Under the pieces are notes generated by a model. That model was not told the origin of the DNA. It made no database searches and saw only the letters and a program-made list of their open reading frames with translations. From assembly GCA_008694505.1 (NCBI GenBank), contig VZDJ01007747.1, positions 32,793,187-32,857,186 on the forward strand: a DNA stretch of 64,000 nt, in the 5' to 3' direction. Made by a program: the position numbers and the translations under genes. Position 1 is the first letter of the stretch. Each line of letters starts with the position of its first letter. Below are positions 24,410 through 37,015 of the stretch, one piece after another. Source of the stretch: Cyanoderma ruficeps. Taxonomy: Eukaryota > Chordata > Aves > Passeriformes > Timaliidae.

Positions 24410-27400
24410 CTGTGACTTTCAAAGTTAGGATTTTCCTCATTTTACATGATGTCCACCAGCCCATTCTTATTTTGGGTAATATTTTGAACTCTGTCCTGCT
24501 GGTTTTCTTAGCATGTAGGTGCTACTACTCTGGCCCTGTCTGCAGTTCCTTGGCTCCCACAGAGCCCAGCAAAATATGCTTTGCTGTCTCTCCAGTTATC
24601 CTGACAATAAGCTCCACCAAAGCTAGCCATGTTTACTACTGAACCCTGCAGATACCTTTTATTGGGAATTTACAGCGTCCCTTGAGCCCAGCTCACTTAT
24701 GGTGTCTGTATTTAGGACCTGTGTCTCTCCCAGGCATGATTACCCTGATCTCTTGCTACTTCTAACTGGATAAATCTTCTCTCCCTTACAACCCAGCTTC
24801 TCACATTTAGGTCTAAAAGTGGCCTTGCCTGAGCTGATGGGCCTGAGAAACTCCAAAAAGAGAACGAGCAAACTTCTGTACTTTGGGCATGATTGCACAA
24901 ATTCAGTTGGTTGCAATGCTCCAGTTCTCCATTTCCCAGGAGTAAGGAAGAGGACTAATCAAATCAATCCAAACAGATAATCACCACCATGAAAGCAGAT
25001 ATTGCCTTTCAACACTTTCCCATCTTCTCTATCTAATCCCCATATTCCTAGTGACATAAAATAAACACCACTCTCCTCCCAGGACTGTCAGAATGGGGGA
25101 AACATTCAGTGATGGAGATGAATAAGGTGGGAGCAGCATTTACAAGGTTTCTCTCCTTCCCTAAGAGGTACTACCCTGCATCATTAGGGACTGAGAATTA
25201 CTACTTTAAGATGAGCTGCAATAAATTCTGTCTTGCTTATTGCCTCATTTTGGTTCCAAAATATCAATATCAGCATGTGGCTTAAACACCTATAAAGCAG
25301 AACACAAATCCATGGATGACTTCATCTGTTGTACAAATGTTAGTGAAATAGAACCAAAAAAAAATATTTAGTGATTAACATCTCTGTATTTCACACATGT
25401 ATTTAACACATGTATTTCAAAGTCACTGTTATTCCAGTAATATCTAAACTACAAGAATAACAGTAAATTTGAATTAACAGAGGAGACAAAAGAGTCATGT
25501 GACTACTCTGAATGTGGATTGCTGTATTTTCTCCCCTCTGGCTGCTGAAGGTTACCATGCTGAACGATAGGAACATTGAGGTCTTGGTAGCTATTTTGCT
25601 CATTTCAGTCCATTACATCTCTGACTTGTGTCTCAAATCTTAAGATTTGTAGAAAAATCTTCATTAGGCTTAAATGTGTTTCAGTTCAGTAGAGTCCTTG
25701 GCATAAGCAGTATGTCAGTTGTCAAAATTTAAGAGAATAGTTTTGAAGTTCCATGAAACCTCAGGAAAGCCAGATTAGACAATACTCAAAGGTAGGAGAA
25801 AAAGGAAAAATGCACAGCCTCTCTATGGTGATTACAGGATAACTCATCAATAACAGCCTTCTATGCCTTTTTGGGTCCTTGACACAGTTTTTGCCCTGTG
25901 CTGTAAGATAATCCTGATACTAACTCAGCTGTAATCTTAAATCAAAGAAGAACATTTGGGGGATGGGTAGGAGGACTTATAGTTCAAGGAAACAGATTTC
26001 TACAAAACTAAAATCCTTAACTTACATGAAGAATCAGCATGCACAGATATCTCCTTTGAGTCCAGAAGCACTTTGTTTGGATCTGCACAACCTTTTTTTT
26101 GGTTTTTAATATGAAAAGTACCAATTTCTGTTTCTACAAAAACCTTCTTTATGTGGACAATCTTAAAGGAGGTATCTGATCATTTGGACTCAGTAACAAT
26201 CTTCCTAGGTCATAGAGTATTTTTAATTAACCTGATGTTCCAGTTATTTTAATTACCCTTGTAGTTTGAGGTAAAGGCAATATTCTGCTTCCCCACCTCA
26301 ATTTAAAAGCAGTGATGCTTTGCACATTACACCACAGTGCTTCTGTTATTCCCATGGCTCAGGAACATATTGGAAAAAGAATCTGAAAACATATATTTAA
26401 ACTGGGGAGAATTTGGGGATGAAAGACGGTATGGAAGGGGAAAGTATGATACTGATCTTCCTCTCAGAAAAGGAGAAAAACCCAAACCCTAAAATGAAGT
26501 ATCAGTGAGCATTACTAAAAGTTCAGCTTTACCACTAAATGCAGCCTATATAATTGCTTGCTGAATGAGAGCAGGGCATCAGCACTCCATCCTATATAAA
26601 GGGTGATGTCTGTGCACACCATTTGCTTTTATTTCTAAATGGAGAGTCTGAATGCAATTTGAGACCATCTGAGGCAAAAAGGAGAATCAGGAGTCAGTGG
26701 CTCAAATGACAGTCTGGGTTCAGCATAGCTGGCCTGGGTGGGGTTCCAAGCTGAGCAGGGAGCTGCCAAGCAAGATCACTGAGAGAGTAAACCACGTTGT
26801 GAAGTGACTTCTACAGGCTTTCATAGGCCATATACTCTCTTTCATTAAATAACACACTGAATTGTCCCTAAGCCAGTCCTAGAGAGTTAGTGGTTTGGTA
26901 TCCAGCCAGCATCTTGTTATAAACTTTCTGGCACAAACTAGTAATATTTGTAACAAATTCTATGGATGTGTTAATGTATGGAATTTGGAAACCCTCACTT
27001 AGAGGTCCCAAAAGATGATGAACTTCAGTACTTTTACAACTTATTTCATGAAGATCTTTCCCAAAAAACACATCATCAAGACTTGTACTCAAGAAATAAA
27101 CCAGAAAATTTTATGTTTGATTAACGCTGCATGGTGCCTTTTTTCCAGATAGTGGGATATCCATAAGCAGGTCATGAATGTCTCTTATGTATATATGAAA
27201 ATACTTTTCCTCCAGATTGATGATAAAAGTTTGCACTCACATAACAAAATTCAAAGATTGCTGCTTTATAGCAATTTGTAATGTAAGACACAGGGTGCTG
27301 TTTTTCTACATATTTTCCATAATTGTATGGATAAAGAAAAAATTCTGAAATGGCTGTTTCAAGACAAAAAACAGGCTTCCTGTCAGTAGACAGATGCCTT

Positions 27401-29264
27401 ACTGGACTCTGTGGTGTCCTTAGTGGAGCTCCAAAGGCTCTGTATAGTGGTAAAATCCATGCTAGGTCATGCAGCTGCATTCTAGTGTCTCCAGCTTGAA
27501 AACTTGGTTTGGCAAATTATTGTAGATATGACTGAAATTTGAGGGCTTTGCCCCAAAAGCACTTGTGCTCCTAAAATACTGTCTGTTTCTCAAAAGAGAA
27601 GATGATTTTCCTGAAATGAAGACACATTATAAAGCAGTCCCTAAGATTCTTGGTACAGTAATTTCTCATGAGCAGGCAGGACAATTATTCTCATGGTGTT
27701 TGGAGGCCACCATGAACATTGGAACCTTGGTGTGTTGTGAAAAGCTGGGATTTGAGATTTTGACTTTGATTTGACTGGAGAACTGGTAGATGTCTAGCCT
27801 CATTGCAGCTTGTAAGAAAAGGCTCTGCTACCTCAAAGCCTTGCTTTAGAAATAGTGTCATAAAGGTATCCAGGGCATCTCATGGTAGCTTCTGAGGCAG
27901 CTGGGGAGTTTCAGAAGGGTTCTTATGGATTTATACAGATCACAGAAGGTTCAAATAAAACACATGGAAATGTGGTGGCATTTGGTAACATATATTAAGT
28001 ATGCTGATATATCCCAAAGCAAGGGCAGGCAGTTCTTTTTTTCATCCAATTAGTCGATTATGGTTAATTATTGATATGATGGAACTTTATATGGCTTATG
28101 TAGTTTTGTTTGCTTTTTTGTGGGGCTTTTTTGTGGATTTTGTTTTTATATTTCTGCTTATAGAGGTCAGTAGATGCAATTACTTATGTGGCTAATTCAT
28201 GAGTCATTGTTTAAGAGATGAGGATGATGATTCACTTTGACAAAAGCTATTAATAGCTGCCAAGTGCTATATTTTAAGGTCTTGGAAGAATCAGTCCCCT
28301 TTTCTTCCACAAGGAAATATAGTGTGGTAAGTCCTTTCCTAGCTTAGCTGTTATGCCAGAAGCACATAATTCACAGGATTACCCTCTGTGAACAAGTTAA
28401 CGTAAGGACTAATAGAGAGTTTTGAATAAGAGCTGACTTAACACAACACATGCCGGAGGATACATGACTTAGTGATGGTGTCTGGGAATCATCTCTCTCT
28501 TTTATTTTCTTTTCTTGTTTAGCCTTTTTCCCATCCCCCTGTATTGCACATGGGCTGCTCATACTCTCGGGCTGGGGTCATGTCTGCTCAGAGTATGGAC
28601 AAATGCCAGTGCCTCTTCTTGGACCTGAGGGCAGGCAAGGCAGCTTTTGCCTGCTTGTGTTAGGAGTTTCATCAGTGCAATGTTACTGCTGAGATGATTC
28701 ATTCTTTCTCCCTGTGGGATTTATTCGCTGGGGTTATGCTGTGAACTATGCTGGGGTGCAGCAGAGATCAGTCTGGAATTTTCAGACATTGGGCAGAGTC
28801 TTTGCTGGTCCATGTAGATCCACTCTTTTGTGCTCTCGTGTGCAGGGACTGGGTCCTGTGCTGGAGGTGGGTGCCTGTGACTGCAGCCCACTGAGGAGTT
28901 GCACAGACCTGCAGAACAACTTACACAGGAGGGACATCTGGCACTGGCCTACTACACCCCTGCTTGGTGAAGGCCAGGCCAAACTCAGTATTAGCTCAGG
29001 TTTCTCAGAATCTGTCCACCAAAGTGCCAAAATGCTGCAATCTCCCAAACCTAGAGCATGTCTATGAAGCTGCCTGTGCAGAAGTGCAGTCAGAAGCCAG
29101 CAGCCAGCAGGACTGATCGTCCCTGTGACATGGCACGGGGACGAGGTCAGTGGGAGCACTGAGTCCAGTTCTGTCTTTCTCAGCACAAGAAAGGTATCAA
29201 CCACACAGAGTGAATGTAAGGGAGGGGTCACCAGGGTGGGATTGGAGCGAGTGATGTAGAAGGA
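24410..29264. other. Unique AT-rich sequence
   Basis: No gene or mobile element recognised. Around 28700-29230 the composition is less AT-rich and two opposite-strand frames of 117 and 149 codons overlap, which indicates composition rather than genes. Confidence 0.5.
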
Positions 29265-29657
29265 GAAGCTGGGGCAGATGGTTTATTTTAATCTGGAGAA
29301 GGAACAGCTGAAGGGAGGTCTCCTGGCTGCTGGCAGCTACCTATTGGGAAGCTGTAGGGAAGATGAATCCAGATTCTTATGAGAGATTCACAGTGAAAGG
29401 GCAAAAGGCACAGACACAGCTTGGAAGACAGGAAATTCCAGTTAGCTATTAAGAATTTTTTTTCACTGCAAGAGCAGGAAAAGGTGGAGCAGATTGGCTG
29501 GACAAGTACTGGAGTCTCCATCCTTGGAGCTGTTCAGAACTCAAGAGGACAAGTCCAGAGCAAGCAGATTTAGTGCAGCAGATCTTGCTGGTATTAGATT
29601 AAATTAACTACTCCAGTTCTTTCCAATATATTCTTTTTGTTGTTATTCTATAATGCA
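29265..29657 (+). mobile_element. CR1 LINE, diverged 3' end
   Basis: An older CR1 copy running through the end of ORF2 and the 3' UTR. Recognisable blocks in order are: a TCTGGAGAAGGAACAGC stretch, CAGCTACCTATTGGGAAG, CCAGATTCTTATGAGAG followed by CACAGTGAAAGG, GGAAATTCCAGTTAGCTATTA, TCTCCATCCTTGGAGCTGTTC, then CTCCAGTTCTTTCCAA and a degenerate ATTCTATAATG tail. The pattern fits an older CR1 subfamily better than the copy at 35478. It is 5'-truncated and riddled with substitutions; no ORF survives. Confidence 0.82.
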
Positions 29658-29997
29658 TAGTAGATCAGCACTATCTCAAAACCAGCCTTGCACTGCAAAG
29701 GCAAAGGTGTGTACTACTCCTTTCCTTGCCAGAGAGTGTTTAATGAGTGGGAGACGCGGAGCATTATGGTAGATCTACCCAAAATTTCTTAATGGAAAAT
29801 CCTAAACTAGCTGACAAACAGAACTCTAAAAGAAAACACCCCAAAAGAAAGATAAACTATTTTAAAATGATCAACATTTTTTACAATTCTGTATAGAATT
29901 TGTTAGTCTCAGCTCATATTTCGTTTTTCTGCCCTTTTTAATTACTGAACACAGCCCAAATTCTTGCATAAAAAAGGCCATGCCATGTGATGCAGGT

Positions 29998-30029
29998 GTA
30001 GAAATGTAGAAATGTGAAAATGTTAAAAT
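29998..30029. repeat. Degenerate 8-bp tandem repeat, 4 copies
   Basis: The four units are GTAGAAAT, GTAGAAAT, GTGAAAAT and GTTAAAAT. The first two are identical and the last two have drifted. It lies in unique sequence 340 bp past the CR1 tail. Confidence 0.8.
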
Positions 30030-30689
30030 GAATATTCTTCTTTGATCTCTGCCCCTGGTTTAGGATCATTGTGATGTAATCTGATTTAGGACTTTGAGAC
30101 ATTGTCTAAGCCATCCTCTGAGGCTGATTTAGACTCTTTCAGCAAGTGTTCTTCTCTGTGGTAAGTTTTTGTCAGAGATCTGCACTCAGTTCACTAATTC
30201 TCTTCATGCCACAGTAAACTTTAGTGAAGTCAATAGCTACTCAGGCAGCAAAGTAGAAATGAAAGAGACTCTCTATTTTCAGAGCTCTAAAATAGCCACA
30301 GATCCATCCTTCGGAAAATACTGCTCTCAGGGGGGTCTGGTGAAGTGGTGTGGGGTTTCCAAACGGACAGAGAAACAGACAACTGTATTTTTGAGCATTT
30401 CGTGCTGACTTTCTGTGAAGTGACAAGGATGGCTTCCCTGGAGGGCTGGCTATCTATAGGGGTGAGATTAAATAGATGACTTTACCCCTCCTAAATTATG
30501 TGCTAGAGATATTACTGCCTCTCCTGTTTCAGTGCCTGCCCACTGGAACTTCTGCTGGCACCGAGGTCTGCTTAACGTGGTGGCAAGCCCTGTCACCAGG
30601 GTCCCCTGCCACTCCAAAGTACGTATTTAAAGGCAATCTTGAATCCGGAAGGGAAGAAGGAAGAGAGTGTAATGCTGTGCTGTTTCAGC

Positions 30690-30860
30690 TGCTAATTGTG
30701 CCCAGATTAGTTAATTAGATAATTAACATAAGAATGCTCTCTTTTCATATTAGAGCATCATACATTTACAATAGAGCTGTTCATAAGTAGAGTGCTATGC
30801 TGTGGGAAACACTAATTAATTTTGCAAATTTGGACCTTTAATTGCTAAAGTGCTGTGCTT
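30690..30860. promoter_or_regulatory. Homeodomain-motif-rich segment with a dyad
   Basis: The inverted repeat GTTAATTA-GA-TAATTAAC occupies 30710-30727. CTAATTG, TTAATTAG, ACTAATTAATTT and TTTAATTGC words lie on both sides. The half-sites resemble GTTAAT/ATTAAC of HNF1 sites but with a wider spacer. This could be a regulatory cluster in a developmental gene desert or simply AT-rich DNA; no conservation data were available. Confidence 0.25.
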
Positions 30861-32453
30861 TCTCAATGTTTGTTTTAGAGTAATGTTAACTGATTACTGC
30901 CTGTTTGGAGAAGTATTTATTCTCTCTGCCAGTTGGACACATTCCTCTTGCTGTGCGACCAGAATCCTGGTTTATTTGCAATATTAACTGCATTGCACTT
31001 CAGAGGAGCCTGCAAGAGATGAGATTGTTTATAAGCCCAGCTGACATTGGACCCACTACCTGCAAAAGCAACGCAGCCCATCATTTCCAGTTAGGACACA
31101 TCCCAGTCATATATCTCTGCAGCCTGCATACTTGATTATTGGAACAACATTCATCCTGGCTTCAAAGCAGAATCTGGAAGAACTGCAGCTGGCAGATGCA
31201 ACCACCTGCTTCCTTTGCAGCAGTTCTCAGAAAACATCAATCCATGTACCAGGCACTTTGCTGGCTCCCTAATGATCTCTGAGTCAATTTTCAGGGCCTT
31301 GTGCTGAGTTCTCAGAAGCACTTATGTGAGCTGGGGAAACATCAGCAATGTCTGCAGGGTCTTGATGGCCTCCTCCTCGGACTCCGGCTCCTACCACCCC
31401 AAGAGGATTAGATCTGTGGGCAGCTCAGCAGCACCAGCACCATCCCTCAGCTCAAGGAGTAATTCAACAGTTATTGAACCAGAAAGAAAGCAAGCCTCAA
31501 CAGGATTCTCTTGCTCAGTAAGACTTGCATTTGCTTGGGTAAAAGGAGATATAGGCTTGCTTCCTTCTCCAAGGCTTCTTTATGCAACACGTGAAAAATT
31601 TTGTGTTAGGAAATTGGAGCAAAGGTTTTATCCCTTCCCCACCTAGCTAGGGTCACCATCTTCTGGTGTGTATGTGGGCACAGCATTCCCACCCTTGACT
31701 ATCACAAGGAAACATAAAAAAATCTTTAAATTAGTAAAAGGTCTGTGTGTTCTCAGAAACACCTTCAGGTGAGATTTAAGAAAATTTTTTTCTTCTGGCT
31801 GACATCTACAGTAGAGCTGTAGATACTGGTCCAAAATGCTTACCATATTGCACAGAGGGCTTAGCTGCCTAGCTCAGGGGTATTGAGACTAATCTGAACA
31901 GAAGATGTCAATGTTCAGAACTTTCTGAATCTTTTGGTGAGTGAGAGCTGACTCAACTGTATAAAAGTCTTACCTGTGACTAATCGCTGCCTGAAAAGTT
32001 TCAAGTTACCCACTCATTCAGCAAAACTGAGTCAGCAAAACTCAGATACCAAAGCTGAATACAGGGATGAGCTCTAAAGAAATGCTTTCAACCTTTTCCA
32101 CTTGTTCAACTGATTTTTCCAGTAGATTAACCAGCTTCAACAGGGGAAATAGAACAGAAAACAATAGAAATCTATGCTGAATAGATGCATGTGAAGATAT
32201 TTTTAATATGAGTTTGATCATTTTTAGAAATGAGCGCAAATATTTCTACTGTGATATTGTTGCACCTTGAACCTTAGCCACACTCCTGGAACAAGGAGGA
32301 AAAAGAAGAAAATACATCATTAATTGTGGGATGAAGGGTGTGGAAAAGGACCTTTAGTAGGGGAGGGGCTGTATGACAGTGGAAATTACATGATACATTT
32401 ACTTGTTGCTCGTATTTTGCTTTGTGCCTAAACTGCTGCTATTTTCATTGCAG

Positions 32454-32553
32454 GTTTCAAGTTGGTGCAATCATTCATGGAGGCAACAATACAAAGCTGC
32501 CAGTTTGAAAACAAGACTTTTCTCAGTAGCAGAAGAAAATGAAAAATTCAAGG
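32454..32553 (+). other. Possible internal exon (100 nt) with consensus splice sites
   Basis: An acceptor with a pyrimidine-rich lead-in and TTTTCATTGCAG ends at 32453, and a near-perfect donor AGG|GTAAGT follows at 32554. The 100-nt interval is open in frame 1, where the flanking frame reads on to 32630. The peptide is charged near its end (VAEENEKFK) but matches nothing I know. It could be an exon of a long non-coding RNA or of an unannotated gene. Matched splice sites also arise by chance at this scale. Confidence 0.25.
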
Positions 32554-34308
32554 GTAAGTCTGAAGATTACAAGGACCTTGAAAATCCTACAGAAAGTGAG
32601 CCTTTTAATTTAAGTAAGAAAAGAAATTAAGGTACAGATTTTGCTGTCTGCCTGCTGAGTTAGTCCTATTGATTCCATGTAGGCCACACATTATTAAGTA
32701 GCATAACAGGTTTTAGATAATTACAGAATTCATCCCTTGAGTAGAATACTTTTTAGGGCTTAGGTCTTGAGTTTTATCCCCTAGATTATTTCTAGTGCTA
32801 GGAATTTTTGCAAGCATGAAACGATTGGATGAACTGTTTCAAGAAGCATCTTCACTTGTTTTTTTGAGCATAATTATTTGGTCTTATATACCTCATTCTT
32901 CCAGGGAATTTGAATTTTTTTCTAAGCCTTTATATTTCTGAACCAACAAGGTTCACATTTGCTCTGCTAAGGAGCAGGATATGGATTCCATGTACTTGTT
33001 TCATTATATTCTGAAGATATGTCTACACCTAAAAATACAGTTTCTGAATGGCTGCTTTCTTCTGACTTTTCTTTTACTCACAGTATTTATCCTGAAGCAA
33101 AGCCCTTCACTTATTCCAGCTTAGTGTTTCCTGTGCTGACCAGTAATGTTTTCCAGTGTTTTTTAGGATTTTGTTTTTTTGAAATCATCCTCCATGATCT
33201 TTGGAAGCTTGTGCTGGCTGTGGTAAAGTCATCTTTACCCATGCAGCAATGTGCAGAAGACAGCCCTTCTGTTTGTATGGCAGCTCTCCCAGGCAGCAGA
33301 TGAGGGAGGTTTCTGCAACTGAGGGAACTTTATCTGGATTCCAGTGCTGCAACATCTGCAGTACTCATTGCCTGGCTGCAGTAAGGCTTGAGGAGATGGT
33401 ATTTTCTCCCCCCTGCTTTCTCTCTCTCTGGTTCTTGACTGTACACACATGTATGTGCACTTCCTGTTGAGACATGTAGTTCAGCTGCTGTGTGTGCAAA
33501 AGCACCAGTCTTGTCTCTCCTGAGATTATTCATTTCCTCATGTGCATAGACTGTTTCATGTAGCAAATGATGCTACAAGGTGCCCTATTTGTAGTAATGC
33601 TCACAGGAGACGCTTTTTGTGTTTCTCATCAAGGCTGCCTGTGCGAGAGACGCAGAGTCAAAGCTGCTGCTTAACCGAGGCCATATCTCACAGGGGAAAC
33701 TTCTGCTCCTATTGAACTGCTGGGTTTGGATGCAAAATTTTTCCCCTCCACCATTTTAATCCTGTCAATGGCACTAGTGTGGACTCATTTTAAACTAACA
33801 TTTAAAAAGAAAAAAAGGCTTTGCTGGTGTAACTTAACTTTTGGGAAGGAATAGGCAGAAGCACAAAACTATCAACAGGAGCTACATCAATACAAAGAGA
33901 GTTTCCCATCTGGGAAGAATGTTTTCCACATCTTGGTGTCAGCAAAACTTGAGTGGGAGTCCTGCAATTACTGTGGGAGTGTGGGGAAAGATGTAGCCAT
34001 GGAATTAATAAAGTGTTAAGATGGAAAGCATGTTCTAGCAAAGGATTGTCAAAAGTATTGATGAATGAAGGTGAAAATAAAAGGCAACTCTGAGTTAATA
34101 TTTTGGCAGAACATTTCTGTATAAGATGCAGGCTATTTATGGCAGCTTCTCAAGGAATTAGTGACCTTTGAAGTGGTGCTGAAGTGGCAGAAGCGGCAGA
34201 GTGACATTTGTTGTTTTCTGTAGTACTGATTCAGACACGCAGTGTTGACTTTATCAAGACATTCTCCTTCAGCCTAGTTTACTCAATCACAAGAGTGCCT
34301 TGGGAACT

Positions 34309-34350
34309 ATGTATGTATATATATGTGTGTGTATGTATGTGTGTATGTAT
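34309..34350. repeat. Compound (TATG)n/(TG)n microsatellite
   Basis: About 42 bp of alternating TATG, TA and TG units. It is an ordinary purine-pyrimidine alternating microsatellite, probably length-polymorphic. Confidence 0.9.
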
Positions 34351-35477
34351 AAAAACATGACAAAAGAATACTTTGAGAAATATTGTTTCCTAGGCAAATA
34401 TTGAATATGGATTAATTGCTAATTCTACTTTTTGAACTCTGGAAATTTTGTTGACTTGAGAAGGCTTTGGCTAGGATGTTGAACCAATGGAGAGATGCCC
34501 ACTTTGGTAGAAATATGTTGATGGAAGAAGTTGCCATTCTCGTGTACTCATCACTGTCTGCAGTGGTGATTACTGTCCCCAGCAATTTCCCAGTTAAACT
34601 CACTTAAGCTATCTTAATTGATTTTTCCTGAAGTAAATTAGAGTGCTCTGACAGCCTACTTTGCCAGCTCTCTGATGAAGGCTGCAGCCTCCAGAAAGGA
34701 GGTGATTGAACTGGCACTTACGGATCTATAAGAGGAAAGGAAAGAAGTATGTTTTTTGTCTATGCCACATTAGATAACAATTCTTGGGAACTTTCACTGG
34801 ACTTTTCGATTTTCTAAAAATTTTGTTATTGTCTCTAGATTATAGACAACATAATGCACTATGCTCACTGTGGTGTTATTTTAATGCTATGCTCACTTTT
34901 AGCTATGGCAACAATTTTTTAATACTTGTCCTTTAGAAAATGCTGTGATGTTGAAATCAAATGTCCTTCAAGAGAGTATTGATTTGAATGAGATCTGGCT
35001 GTGAAAAATGGCTTAAATAGAGTTGCTATAATGTATTAGGAATTTTCTGGAATAGAATAATGTAATTTATCATTTTAATGTTACTTTTTGAAGTTTGCTT
35101 TTGTATTTGTGCTGAAACAAAACATTTTGATTAAGCAGACAAGAGTTGACCCGAAAAGTCTTCTTTTGATTAAGGAGCTTTAAGTAACAAAATGCCTTTG
35201 TGTTGATTTGTTGTTGGACCAACATTACAAATTGCAGAATTACTATGAATCTGTAAAAATGTATAAGAGTAGGCACACAGTATAGGTGACCTCTCTAGGA
35301 AATCTCAGGTTTCAAGTATTAAGTCCCCAAAATGAGTCCATTAAATTATCAGGATGGCTAGTTTGATAAAATATCTTCTGTGGATACTACTGTTGTGCAT
35401 GCAGTGTTATACTGTGATGTCACTAAAAGGGTTAATTTCTGTCCTGGTTTTATTGGCTCCATCTGTAACTTGAATAA

Positions 35478-35786
35478 GGAGGTCTACAAAAATGTCAGGG
35501 AGGGACTTTTTATAAGGGCATGCAGTGATAGGATAAGGGCTGATGGCCTTAAATTAGCAGAGATCAGATTTAGATTAGATAGAAGGAAAAAAAAATTTAA
35601 CCATGAGGGTGATGGAGCAGGTTCCCCAGAGAGGGGGACCTCATCCCTGAAAGTGTTCAAGGCCAGGTTGGATAGGGCTTAGAGCAACCTGGTCTAGTGG
35701 AAGATGTCCATGGCTGGGGTGAGGTGTGGGAACTAGGTCCAATGAGGTCTTTAAAGTCCCTTCCAGCCCAAACAATTCGGTCAATT
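35478..35786 (+). mobile_element. CR1 LINE, 3'-end copy
   Basis: A well-preserved 5'-truncated CR1 covering the end of ORF2 and the 3' UTR. Diagnostic blocks in order are AAGGAGGTCTACAAAAATG, AAGGGCATGCAGTGATAGG, ATTTAGATTAGATAGAAGG, a GGTTCCCCAGAGAGG segment, GTTCAAGGCCAGGTTGGAT, AGCAACCTGGTCTAGTGG, and CCCTTCCAGCCCAAACAATTC. The terminal 8-bp repeats are eroded (AATTCGGTCAATT). It is much closer to the familiar avian consensus than the copy at 29265. No functional ORF remains. Confidence 0.95.
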
Positions 35787-36989
35787 AGCTCCATCAGTAA
35801 AATTCCTTATAAACCTCCCTATTGTGTACAAAGAAGATGGGCCTGAAGAAGAATGAAAAGTTTGATTCTGGTTCCATTTATTTGGGTGAAAATATAAATT
35901 AATGCAGTTTTGCTCACCTTTTTAGCTTCATTCCTTTGTAACATATAAAGTGAAAGGGAATAAAGCTCAGATGCAGTAAAGTTTCTTTACAAAGAGACTG
36001 AAAGTAAAGCCCATATTATTCCAAGTCCTCTGAAGGCACAAACTGCTGCTCTGAACCGTGTTGAACCCTTGTTTATTGTGAACTTCTCGTAAAAGGGAAA
36101 GGAGTGTGGCACTAGGCATCCTGCTGTGCAGAAGGACAACACAAATGACTACAACACCGAGAAGACAAATGAGCATACAGAAGGGTGCATTAGTAATTGT
36201 GACCTCTCATTATTAGGCACTGTCCTATTCAGTGCCATAATTTTGGTGGTAATTACTACTAATTGTTTTAATTTCTCCCTCCTGAGCTTTCTTAGAGTTC
36301 ATACCAAGACGTCAATTTTCCTTGGCTGCCTTCAAATATGAAAAATGTAAATTTTATTTTTATACTTGAGTCAGGACTTTGTAGAAAAACCTTCTTTCTC
36401 TTTCTGCCAGTACAGAAAAGAGGCTGGAGAGAATGCTAGAGTCTTCACTGCTTTGCTTTGTTCCTTCTCTCAGAATTATTAAAAATGAAACCTCTAAGTA
36501 AACAACTGTAAAAATTAAATCACTACATGGAGCTTATGGGAACTGCAGGGTCTGCTGTAGCAGCTGTCTGACATTGTGGTGTTACCTTCATCCCCAGGTT
36601 AAGGCAGAAGGAGAGCCAATTTCATCTGCACAGCACTGTACCAGGCCAAATGATTTCCATCCAGAGCAGGTGCTGGGCAGTGCTTCTATTCCCATATCAC
36701 TTCTCCAGTCCTGGCTGGCATGGTGCTCCTGCTCTGCCCTCCTGGGTGTGGGAGCTGGGAGAAGGACATACACTTCTACCAGGGTGTGATCAGCCGCAAC
36801 CTGCCGGGAATGAAGATGGATCCTCCTGTCAAGGTGAAAGGCTCTCTGAAATACATTTCCATCCAGGAAAAATCAAACCAAAACAAAAACAACCAAACAA
36901 AAAAAAACCCTCAGATGGCAACTACATAAATTACTAAGATGAGCAAAGCTGGGAAAGTGAGGCTTTCTGGCCTTTAATTTAATAATTCA

Positions 36990-37015
36990 GGGGCAGGGGG
37001 TGGGGGTCAAAAGGG
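36990..37015 (+). other. G-quadruplex motif
   Basis: Four G-tracts with short loops: GGGG-CA-GGGGG-T-GGGGG-TCAAAA-GGG. This meets the usual G3+N1-7 rule on the plus strand. The short first loops favour a stable fold. It is isolated in AT-rich surroundings. Confidence 0.6.

Larger units (their letters stand above)
29658..35477. other. Unique AT-rich sequence
   Basis: No gene established. It holds a degenerate 8-bp tandem repeat (29998-30029), a homeodomain-rich segment (30690-30860), a serine-rich open frame with local CpG (31326-31646), an exon-like segment (32454-32553) and a (TATG/TG)n microsatellite (34309-34350). The rest is unremarkable. Confidence 0.5.

Noticed and set aside
28247..28260. 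AGCTATTAATAGCT perfect palindrome
   Set aside because: 14-bp palindromes are expected several times in 64 kb.
28714..29231. Opposed frames of 117 and 149 codons
   Set aside because: Overlapping on opposite strands, no recognisable product, and lying just upstream of a CR1 copy.
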